DNA of 39,780 bases from Clostridia bacterium (GTDB lineage Bacteria > Bacillota > Clostridia > TANB77 > CAG-508), in contig JAFRDD010000173.1 of assembly GCA_017404025.1 (NCBI GenBank), forward strand, positions 1 through 39,780. Reading direction: 5' to 3'. Position numbers and translations under genes: made by a program. This document shows positions 24,140-30,731 of the stretch, one piece after another (position 1 is the first letter of the stretch; each line of letters starts with the position of its first letter). Below the pieces are notes generated by a model. The model saw nothing but the letters and a program-made list of their open reading frames with translations, was not told the DNA's origin and ran no database searches.

Positions 24140-24552
24140 TTGGATGCCGTTCAAACAAACAAACATTTTAAAACACCGGAAATATGAAAACAAGAGACCG
24201 ACCGATTTAGAAATTATATAAATTTTTAATGATGATATTGGATAATGTAAATTAAAACCGGAAACACTTTTAAATATGGAACGTCCTCCGCCCAATTAAT
24301 TGATTATAGATTGATTTTATATATTGTAGCCTTTAAGAGAAAAAACTAACAGAGGAAGTTACAGTTTTTCGAAAGCTTTTTTAAAGACCTCCGCAACTAA
24401 TAAAAATACCTTAGAAGATAAAGATTGGTTATCTTTATTGGAGTAAACAACCTGGATAATTAAGGATATATATTTATTGATGATTTATTGATTTTAATTA
24501 TACATATAATACTAAAAAGAGCTCCTTCGCCTAATAGGAGCTCTAATTTTTT
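24140..24552 (+). ncRNA. Putative structured non-coding RNA, about 400 nt
   Basis: The 468 bases between the gene ending at 24044/terminator and the minus-strand gene ending at 24568 hold no credible reading frame. They are framed by a promoter motif at 24104-24133 and a terminator at 24518-24552. Inside are GC-richer blocks unlike the surrounding AT-rich gaps: TAAAACCGGAAACAC with a partner ACACCGGAAATATG upstream, two CCTCCGC blocks at about 24286 and 24389, a hairpin AAAAACU...AGUUUUU (24344-24370) with AGAGGAA in its loop that could pair with the downstream ACCUCCG as a pseudoknot, and a TAAAGAT/ATCTTTA hairpin at about 24420-24437. It does not look like a tRNA, tmRNA or group I intron. 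Ends are approximate. Confidence 0.5.
24518..24552. terminator. Bidirectional rho-independent terminator
   Basis: Stem AGAGCTCCT / AGGAGCTCT (24518-24526 with 24536-24544), 9-base loop. A T-run follows on the plus strand (AATTTTTTA) and another on the minus strand (CTTTTTAG), so it can end both the proposed RNA and the minus-strand operon finishing at 24568. Confidence 0.8.
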
Positions 24553-24567
24553 ATATATGTTTTGATA

Positions 24568-25038
24568 TTATCCTAAAGAACCATATCTTTTTTTATAATC
24601 AACAGTACCGCAAACAATAATTGAATCTGTAAGAAAGTCTGGATTTTGAATTCTTAAAAGTTCTGATGTTCCAGACATCTGTGTATGACAGTTTGCATCA
24701 TTTAATATCCACTTACCATAATCTCTTGTTGTTTCTTCACCACCTTTTACTCGTTTATCATTAATAATGAACTTATCTGTTATTTCATCAGATAATTCAA
24801 AATTATCTTTTAAAGCATTATGGTCTCTTTTTGATATTACAATTTCAATACCTATTATTTCATTAGTCTGAATCCAATTAAGAATATGCTTATATTCTGT
24901 CGATTCATCATCAAATCCGCATAATTCTATAACTATTTTAGATAATTCTTCAGGAGAACCTTCAAAATGATTTTGAATTATCTTTATATCTTTATTAAGT
25001 TTAAGTTTCTCTGTTATATAATTATCTAAAGTCTTCAT
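24568..25038 (-). CDS. Hypothetical protein with capsid-targeting-like N-terminus, 156 aa
   Basis: The start MKTLDNYITEKLK matches the shared peptide, and its first three residues M-K-T are the same as in T4 internal proteins; the candidate cut is I-T-E|K. The mature part is a soluble alpha/beta protein (IIGIEIVISKRDHNALKD, KGGEETTRDYGKWIL) without a recognised domain. The ATG overlaps the stop of the ATP-grasp gene, so the two are probably co-translated, and a partner role with the ATP-grasp protein is possible. Confidence 0.6.
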   Translation of the reverse strand: MKTLDNYITEKLKLNKDIKIIQNHFEGSPEELSKIVIELCGFDDESTEYKHILNWIQTNEIIGIEIVISKRDHNALKDNFELSDEITDKFIINDKRVKGGEETTRDYGKWILNDANCHTQMSGTSELLRIQNPDFLTDSIIVCGTVDYKKRYGSLG

Positions 25039-26696
25039 TTTGCTTCTCTATTATGCTTATTATATTCTGATGAATGGAATTCTTCTTCAAGAGTATGCTT
25101 AGCACCTGGATTAATCTGATATGCCATCTTTGCCATTATGTCTCTGTTAAGAAGTACAGGAGTTGATTTCTTTCTATTATCTACAAGAGCAAATTCAACA
25201 TTAAGAAGTTTTCTACTTCCTATTTGAATACAAGGAACCGTTACGGTTACTCTTTCTTCTCTTACTTGTCCAACCATTGGTGTTGATACACCGGACTTTT
25301 TAAATCTATATGTCTTTCCATCAATAACTGCTGATACTTTATCACCAATTACTTGTACTGAATCACATCCTATTGTAGAAGCCTTTGCCCCATTACCTGT
25401 ATCAAATTTTGCTTCAAGTTCAAACTCAGTATCATTATCCATTATGAATTTCATATTTTCAATGTAACCAATTGACTTAGGAGCAAGTACCAATTCATTG
25501 ATGTCATTTATAGCATCAAGAAGTATCTTACAGAAATTTTCTCCAATTACTTCAGATATTCCTTCAGTACCAGGAGAGCAATTATATTCAAGAACAACAT
25601 TATCTCCAATTTCTGGATTGCTTCCTTTTACAAGTGGCATAATATCAACAGCACACCAAGGCATACCAGAAATCTTAGCTACATTCAATGCAATGTCTCT
25701 CTGTTCTGGTGTTATTTCAACCTTTTCTGCTTGAGCACCTAAAGAAACATTTGAACGGAAATCTCCGCCAAGTTTCTTTCTCTTCATACAAGCAAGAATT
25801 GTTTGTTTTGTTCTTGATGTTAATACATGTACTCTAATATCACCACCATCTGCTTCTTCCTTCTTCTGAAGTAATAATTCTCGTTCAGGGTCAATTGCAA
25901 ATATTGCTTGAAGAATTGCAAGAATACCTTTACCAGTTGTCATAAATACACCAGTTCCACCATGTCCATCAAGAATCTTTACAACATATTCTCTCTTTTC
26001 ATCTTCTTCTTTATTCTGTCCTACTTCTTTATAAATAAGTTTAAGTTTCTTTTGAAGAGTTTCTTCTCCTTTTGCAACATCCTTTTGAGATAACAAACAG
26101 AATTTAGGTTGAGGTATTTCATATCTCTGCATCAATACAGCAGAAGCATATTTATTAGATGCTCTCTTTGCTGCTTGAATAGGATTAAGAACAAATAATC
26201 CCCAATCCTGAAGTTCCTTTACACATTCCATGCATTCTTCTGAATCTTGTGCACCTAATCTAACAATTACAATTGTATCAATATTGGATTGGTCAGTTAT
26301 TGTAAACTTTTCTTTAGAATCTTTAATTTCAATTTTCTTATCATTTGCTGTATAATCAACTTCTTCAGAAACAAATACAACAAGATTGATGTCTGTGTTC
26401 TTTATAGCATCTTTCAAATTCTTAAGAGTCTTGTTCTTTGATTCATCTCTTTCATTTGTAAAGAATATGATATTACTAAAGAAATATTCTTCATTTCTTT
26501 TAATCATATCAACTGTCTGTACTTTATCATCAATGTTTCCTTGCTGTTCTGCAGCTTGTTCTGCAGCTTGTTCTGGATTTGGTTCTTTCTCAGGATTCTG
26601 TTCTGAACCTGTATTTTCATCAGCTTCTAATATATTTTCAAGTTCATCAAGTGAACTAATATATTTTGATTCCAAAAATTGATTGAATGTCTTCAT
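25035..26696 (-). CDS. ATP-grasp (RimK-like) ligase fused to retropepsin-like (RimB-like) domain, capsid-targeting-like N-terminus, 553 aa
   Basis: I use the ATG at 26696 (MKTFNQFLESKY) rather than one five codons upstream, since it gives the shared N-terminal peptide with F-L-E|S as candidate cut. A Gln/Glu/Pro linker (~27-53) leads to an ATP-grasp region with KILDGHGGTGVF (~240-251), GGDIRVHVL (~284-292) and VVLEYNCSPGTEG (~367-379), typical of RimK-type amino-acid ligases. The C-terminal ~130 residues carry a DTG at 432-434 (FDTGNGAK), VPCIQIG, and LLNRDIM, as in RimB (DUF785), an aspartyl-protease-fold partner of RimK that trims glutamates. Cellular RimK adds glutamates to ribosomal protein S6. 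A packaged protein-modifying enzyme, as with T4 Alt, is the inference. Confidence 0.75.
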   Translation of the reverse strand: MKTFNQFLESKYISSLDELENILEADENTGSEQNPEKEPNPEQAAEQAAEQQGNIDDKVQTVDMIKRNEEYFFSNIIFFTNERDESKNKTLKNLKDAIKNTDINLVVFVSEEVDYTANDKKIEIKDSKEKFTITDQSNIDTIVIVRLGAQDSEECMECVKELQDWGLFVLNPIQAAKRASNKYASAVLMQRYEIPQPKFCLLSQKDVAKGEETLQKKLKLIYKEVGQNKEEDEKREYVVKILDGHGGTGVFMTTGKGILAILQAIFAIDPERELLLQKKEEADGGDIRVHVLTSRTKQTILACMKRKKLGGDFRSNVSLGAQAEKVEITPEQRDIALNVAKISGMPWCAVDIMPLVKGSNPEIGDNVVLEYNCSPGTEGISEVIGENFCKILLDAINDINELVLAPKSIGYIENMKFIMDNDTEFELEAKFDTGNGAKASTIGCDSVQVIGDKVSAVIDGKTYRFKKSGVSTPMVGQVREERVTVTVPCIQIGSRKLLNVEFALVDNRKKSTPVLLNRDIMAKMAYQINPGAKHTLEEEFHSSEYNKHNREAK

Positions 26697-26714
26697 AAAT
26701 TTTGTATGCATAAA

Positions 26715-26736
26715 CTTATATATATAAAAATAAAAA
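26715..26736 (-). promoter_or_regulatory. Late-type promoter candidate for the ATP-grasp operon
   Basis: The minus strand has an A/T tract then TATATATATAAG (26726-26715), 18 bases before the ATG at 26696. It matches the element before the AAA+ gene. Confidence 0.45.
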
Positions 26737-26747
26737 ATACACAGTAT

Positions 26748-26769
26748 TCTATATTAGAATATATAAGTA
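26748..26769 (+). promoter_or_regulatory. Phage promoter motif TCTATATTA with TATAAGTA
   Basis: TCTATATTA at 26748-26756 and TATAAGTA at 26762-26769 with a 5-base gap. It would give a ~85-base leader to the HD gene at 26861, longer than for the other copies. Confidence 0.45.
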
Positions 26770-26816
26770 TATAAAATTCATGACTATTAATGTGCATAAT
26801 AGTTAAAAAATTAACC

Positions 26817-26870
26817 ATTATGATTAATTAGTCTATATAACAGTTTAAAAAGTATCTATTATGATTAATT
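26817..26870 (+). repeat. 13-base direct repeat duplicating the gene start, with a 3-codon mini-ORF
   Basis: ATTATGATTAATT occurs at 26817-26829 and again at 26858-26870. The second copy contains the real start of the HD gene (M-I-N-S). In the first, ATG ATT AAT is followed at once by TAG, giving M-I-N-stop. It looks like a duplicated start region or a leader mini-ORF. Confidence 0.55.
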
Positions 26871-27430
26871 CAAATTTGACAGATTATTTATCAAATGTCA
26901 ATAATTTAAGAAATTTGACACGTTATCAGGCTGCACCAAGAGTCAGTTCTGAATCTGTAGCAGAGCATTCTTTCTTTGTAGCAGCTTATGTTTTAAAGCT
27001 TTATGATTTTTATGAATTCAATTTAGAGAAAGCTCTACGTATGGCATTGCTTCATGATTTCAATGAAGTATTCATTTCTGATGTTCCATTTCCCATTAAG
27101 ACTAAATATAAGGGATTGAATAAGGAGTTAGAGAAAGCTGAATATGAAGTCAATAAAGAAATGATTTCGGAAGAGTTTGCTGAAGAGATGAAAGAATTCA
27201 ATGATATGACTACTGCAGAAGGAATTATTGTAGAGCTTGGGGATGTTCTTTCTGTTGTAAGTTATTCAAAACATGAAATCGGACTTGGTAATTCTAAGTA
27301 TATGAAGGATGTTTATAATAAGTCAATTCCAAGATATACAAGAATAATTGCTAAGGCTGAAAAGTATTTGAGACCAGGATTTACATCAGATAATATTATT
27401 AATGAAATTGGAAATTTTGCTGAAATGTAA
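26861..27430 (+). CDS. HD-domain nucleotidase, YfbR-like, 189 aa
   Basis: YfbR-type enzymes dephosphorylate deoxyribonucleoside 5'-monophosphates. The family layout is clear: SSESVAEHSFFVA with His36, LLHDFNEVFISDVP with HD at 65-66, Glu69 and Asp74, and PIK just after, then ELGDVLS with a distal Asp at ~127. Its length (about 190-200) is as expected. It opens the plus-strand nucleotide and sugar gene block, next to the kinase and thymidylate-synthase-fold genes, so a role in balancing dNMP pools for phage DNA synthesis fits. Confidence 0.8.
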   Translation: MINSNLTDYLSNVNNLRNLTRYQAAPRVSSESVAEHSFFVAAYVLKLYDFYEFNLEKALRMALLHDFNEVFISDVPFPIKTKYKGLNKELEKAEYEVNKEMISEEFAEEMKEFNDMTTAEGIIVELGDVLSVVSYSKHEIGLGNSKYMKDVYNKSIPRYTRIIAKAEKYLRPGFTSDNIINEIGNFAEM

Positions 27431-27438
27431 TAGCGAAA

Positions 27439-27460
27439 TTTCTATATTAAATTATAAATA
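27439..27460 (+). promoter_or_regulatory. Phage promoter motif TTTCTATATTA-N3-TATAAATA
   Basis: TTTCTATATTA at 27439-27449 and TATAAATA at 27453-27460, ending 15 bases before the kinase ATG at 27476. Spacing is identical to the copy at 1407. Confidence 0.6.
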
Positions 27461-27475
27461 TTTTTATGATGATTA

Positions 27476-28042
27476 ATGAAAATAATCATAATTGAAGGTC
27501 CTGACAATACTGGTAAAAATACTTTAATTCAAAGTATAATTGATAACAATAAGGTTGTAAAACTTGTACACTGTGATAAACCAGTTTCTGAAGATCCATT
27601 TGAGGAACAATGCAAACTATTCTGGTCACATGCATATAATATCGTTCAAGACAATAGAAATAAAGATATTGATGTGATAGTATTTAATAGATATTATCAA
27701 GGTGAATATGTATATGGGCAGATGTATCGTAATGGTGATCCTGAGAAAATAAAGTGGATGATAAATGAAACTGAAAAATATCTTATAAATAATCTTGATG
27801 AAGATGACATTTATTATGTTCAATTATTATCAACATCCCCAAAGCAATTAAAGAAATATGATGATGGTAAATCTTTATCAGGTGCAGAACTTGAAAAAAT
27901 ACAAAAGGAATGCAATCTTTTTAAAGATGTATTCGATTTTTCTATTCTAAAGAAAAAGCATATCATATATGTAAATGATGGTGATAACTTTAGAGATAGA
28001 AATGATATTTTGATAGAGTTCCAAGATTTCATTAACATGTAA
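27476..28042 (+). CDS. Deoxynucleoside-monophosphate / thymidylate-type kinase, 188 aa
   Basis: P-loop kinase expected to phosphorylate a (d)NMP such as dTMP or a modified dCMP. The P-loop is GPDNTGKN at 8-15, in the form seen in thymidylate kinases (E-G-x-D-x-x-G-K). FNRYYQGEYVYGQ in mid-protein corresponds to the D/N-R-x-x-x-S/x-x-Y motif that binds the nucleoside monophosphate. The length is near the family's ~200. It has its own promoter motif and precedes the first thymidylate-synthase-fold gene by 25 bases. Base specificity is unknown. Confidence 0.7.
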   Translation: MKIIIIEGPDNTGKNTLIQSIIDNNKVVKLVHCDKPVSEDPFEEQCKLFWSHAYNIVQDNRNKDIDVIVFNRYYQGEYVYGQMYRNGDPEKIKWMINETEKYLINNLDEDDIYYVQLLSTSPKQLKKYDDGKSLSGAELEKIQKECNLFKDVFDFSILKKKHIIYVNDGDNFRDRNDILIEFQDFINM

Positions 28043-28067
28043 AAAAAAATATTGTATTATGACATAA

Positions 28068-28769
28068 ATGACAGAACATATAGAATTAAATACAAATGAT
28101 ATTCGTAATATTTTTTTAGATAAGTATAAGAACGGTGAATTTAGAACAATAGGTAATGAGGTTCAGCAGTCAAGAACAGTTGAAATTCAAAATGCTCATT
28201 TTGAAGTAGATAAACCTTGGATTATAAGAGAACCAAATTATGAATATTATAAGCGTGAGCAAGAATGGTATTTAAGTAAATCATTAAATGTTCGTGACAT
28301 TCCAGGAGATACACCTAAGATGTGGTTAGCTTGCGCAGATAAAGATGGTTTCATTAATTCAAATTATGGGTGGTGTATATTCAGTGAAGAAAATGGAAGT
28401 CAATATGAAAGCTGTAAGAATAAACTGATTGCAGATAATCATACAAGAGAAGCTATAATGATTTATAATAGGCCAAGTATGCAGACGGACTATAACAAGA
28501 ATGGAATGCATGATTTTATGTGTTGTCAAAATGTACAATATTTTATTAATGAAAGAAATAATAAAAAATATTTAGATTGTATAGTAAATTTTCGTTCATG
28601 TGATGCAGTATTTGGATTTAATAATGATAGTTTATTTGCATCATTTGTATTAAATAAATTAGCAGATGAATTATCAAAAGAATTAAATGATATGATTATA
28701 TCTGGTAAAATATTTTGGAATTGCGGATCATTACATATATATGAACGTCATTTTAAATTTTTAACTTAA
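28068..28769 (+). CDS. Thymidylate-synthase-fold protein, probably dCMP hydroxymethylase type, 233 aa
   Basis: Family members transfer a one-carbon unit from methylene-tetrahydrofolate to C5 of dUMP (synthase) or dCMP (hydroxymethylase, as T4 gp42). Landmarks: SNYGWCIF (98-105), TREAIMIYNRP (126-136), the catalytic Cys at 152 in HDFMCCQNVQYF, and FRSCDAVFGFNND (175-187) with a conserved Tyr-rich end GSLHIYERHF. Residue 187 is Asp at the position that is Asn177 in E. coli synthase and Asp179 in T4 hydroxymethylase. That Asn-to-Asp change is linked to dCMP instead of dUMP. The size is near T4 gp42. The preceding kinase and the dCMP deaminase downstream complete a pyrimidine pathway. Confidence 0.7.
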   Translation: MTEHIELNTNDIRNIFLDKYKNGEFRTIGNEVQQSRTVEIQNAHFEVDKPWIIREPNYEYYKREQEWYLSKSLNVRDIPGDTPKMWLACADKDGFINSNYGWCIFSEENGSQYESCKNKLIADNHTREAIMIYNRPSMQTDYNKNGMHDFMCCQNVQYFINERNNKKYLDCIVNFRSCDAVFGFNNDSLFASFVLNKLADELSKELNDMIISGKIFWNCGSLHIYERHFKFLT

Positions 28770-28813
28770 ATATTTATTATTAATTATAAATAATATATAA
28801 TTTGGGTTAAGAA

Positions 28814-30124
28814 ATGATTAACTTTGATAAACAAGCTATAGATATATTTTATTTTAATAAGAATGGAAATATATCTATAAATCCGTCACATACATCAAAA
28901 AGATGGATAAATAAACACTATAATGAATTTTGTGATTTATTTACATATCTTGACAATAAATATGATGATTTATCTTTTGAAAATAATTTATGTGAAATAT
29001 TATATAGAATAAAAAATAATATTTTAGAAGTTCCTAAATGTAAAATATGTGGTAAACCAGCAAAATTTATATCATCAAAAGATGGTTATAGTAAAACATG
29101 TTCACAAAGTTGTATGGCACATTTAGAACATAATGATAAAATAAAAAATAATTTTTATGAAATACGAACTATAAATAGATTAAAAATAAGAAGACCAGAA
29201 TTATTTTATGATTGGACAAAAATATCAAAAGAAAATGATGAATGGATATTAGAAAATTTTTTACGTTTTAATCAAAAAAATATTTGTCCAGATACAAATA
29301 AATTAGAAAATGGATTATGGAGTAAAAATCCTATAAATAAAAATATAGTAAATTATATTAAAAATAGATTTAATAATTCATCAAGTATAGAAGAAAATCT
29401 ATATTGGTTATATAATAATTTAACACAACGACCAGTGTGTAAAGTTTGTGGTAATTATGTAAAATTTCATAATTTTATAAATGGATATAATAATACATGT
29501 TCACATAGTTGTAAGAATTTATATCCACCAACAAGAGAAAAATTAATAAATACAAATTTAAAAAAATTTGGAGTAAAATTTCCATTAGAATCAAAAGAAA
29601 TAAAAGATAAATGTTATAAAACTTTATCTAAAAGAATTCAAGAAAATTATTATAATTCTCCAAAATCAGAAATAACAGTTTATTCATCAAAAGGAGAACA
29701 TATTATATTTGATATATTAAAAAAACATTATCCAGATGTATTACAATATTATAGAGATAAAAGATACAGAAATAAAACAGGATATTGTTGGGAATGCGAT
29801 TTTTATATACCAAGCATTGATGTATTTATAGAATATCAAGGATTTGTTTCACATGGGAATCATCCATTTAATGAAAATGATGAAAATGATATTAAAAGAT
29901 TAAAATATTTATATGATAGATTTAATAATGAAAATATTAAAGATTCATCAAAAGGAATAATTGCATCAGAAATAAATTGTTGGGCAAAAAATGATATTAT
30001 AAAAAGAACAGTTGCTAAAAAAAATAATTTAAGATATGTTGAATTATTTGAAAAGAATCTTAACAAAATTACTGATGATTATGTAATGAATGCAATTAAT
30101 AAAGTTTTAAATGAGAATGCTTAA
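28814..30124 (+). CDS. Homing-endonuclease-like protein with two Cys4 zinc motifs and a PD-(D/E)xK/Vsr-like domain, 436 aa
   Basis: Two treble-clef-like motifs, CKICG...CSQSC (Cys 76, 79, 96, 100) and CKVCG...CSHSC (Cys 209, 212, 229, 233), each of the CxxCGx~16CSxxC form found in free-standing phage homing endonucleases. The C-terminus (about 290-345) has Glu295 (SSKGEHIIFD), Asp329 in CDFYIP and Glu340-x-Gln in FIEYQGF, a PD-(D/E)xK/Vsr-like active-site pattern. Base use is far more AT-biased than its neighbours: one 60-base line (29341-29400) has only 8 G+C by count. It is wedged between the two thymidylate-synthase-fold genes and overlaps the second by 8 bases, as expected of an inserted selfish gene. 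Confidence 0.7.
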   Translation: MINFDKQAIDIFYFNKNGNISINPSHTSKRWINKHYNEFCDLFTYLDNKYDDLSFENNLCEILYRIKNNILEVPKCKICGKPAKFISSKDGYSKTCSQSCMAHLEHNDKIKNNFYEIRTINRLKIRRPELFYDWTKISKENDEWILENFLRFNQKNICPDTNKLENGLWSKNPINKNIVNYIKNRFNNSSSIEENLYWLYNNLTQRPVCKVCGNYVKFHNFINGYNNTCSHSCKNLYPPTREKLINTNLKKFGVKFPLESKEIKDKCYKTLSKRIQENYYNSPKSEITVYSSKGEHIIFDILKKHYPDVLQYYRDKRYRNKTGYCWECDFYIPSIDVFIEYQGFVSHGNHPFNENDENDIKRLKYLYDRFNNENIKDSSKGIIASEINCWAKNDIIKRTVAKKNNLRYVELFEKNLNKITDDYVMNAINKVLNENA

Positions 30125-30692
30125 TAATAATGATGTTAGAAGTTTATTGATACAAGAAGTTTGCGGTCATAATATTAAAGACTGTGGATATGATTGTATG
30201 AATGGACGAAGATATGTTGAAATTAGAAATGTAGTCTTTGAGTGTACCGAAGACTGCATTTTTAGAAATATAGGTAAACTACCTTATCTTGATGATGATT
30301 GGTATGAAAAGAATTATGACCCAATTTTACTTAAAGATAATCAACTACAGAAATGTATTGATAAATTGATTGAAAATCCAAACACAAGACAGGCAGTAAT
30401 CATAATGTCTTCTACAGATAATCTTCAATGTACAATGTATATTCATGTTTCATTAATTAAACAAAAAGTAAATACATATGAATTAGAATACTCTGTTCAT
30501 ATGCGTTCTAATGATTCTGTTGAGTTTAGAAGTGATTATCAGTGGCATATTAACTTGTACAATAATATATATTATGCCCTAAAAACTGCCTTAACTTGTA
30601 ATATAATATTAGTTAAGAAAAATATTATATGGTGTGTAGATAGTTTACAACTTTATGAACAATATTTTCCAGATGTTGTGAAATCTTTATAA
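30117..30692 (+). CDS. Second thymidylate-synthase-fold protein, short and divergent, 191 aa
   Basis: Homologous in outline to the 233-aa protein: GYDCMNGRRYVEIRNVVFEC, NTRQAVIIM, a candidate Cys in DNLQCTMYIHV, HMRSNDSVEF, SDYQWHI, and SLQLYEQYF at the end. It is ~40 residues shorter, and the Gln that normally follows the catalytic Cys by five is His here, so activity is uncertain. With one gap, its Asp in SDYQW falls on the dCMP-type Asp of the other copy. The start is either the ATG at 30117, or the one at 30111 two codons earlier; both lie inside the upstream gene. It may be a paralogue specialised for another base, a degenerate copy, or a regulatory subunit. Confidence 0.6.
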   Translation: MLNNNDVRSLLIQEVCGHNIKDCGYDCMNGRRYVEIRNVVFECTEDCIFRNIGKLPYLDDDWYEKNYDPILLKDNQLQKCIDKLIENPNTRQAVIIMSSTDNLQCTMYIHVSLIKQKVNTYELEYSVHMRSNDSVEFRSDYQWHINLYNNIYYALKTALTCNIILVKKNIIWCVDSLQLYEQYFPDVVKSL

Positions 30693-30699
30693 TCATGTG

Positions 30700-30719
30700 T
30701 CTATATTAATTTAGAGTAT
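30700..30719 (+). promoter_or_regulatory. Phage promoter motif TCTATATTA-N3-TAGAGTAT
   Basis: TCTATATTA (30700-30708) with 3 bases then TAGAGTAT (30712-30719), 12 bases before the nucleotidyltransferase ATG at 30732. The second half is off consensus. Confidence 0.45.
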
Positions 30720-30731
30720 AAAAGTTAAGAT

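Noticed and set aside
24140-24517. Group I intron, tRNA, tmRNA or diversity-generating template in the gene-free region
   Set aside because: No conserved P-Q-R-S intron core, no cloverleaf or CCA end, no reverse transcriptase or variable repeat pair seen in the window.
28045-28067. Promoter motif before the first synthase-fold gene (TTGTATTATGACATAAATG)
   Set aside because: It resembles the two-part motif only loosely and its second half would overlap the ATG, so it is not listed.
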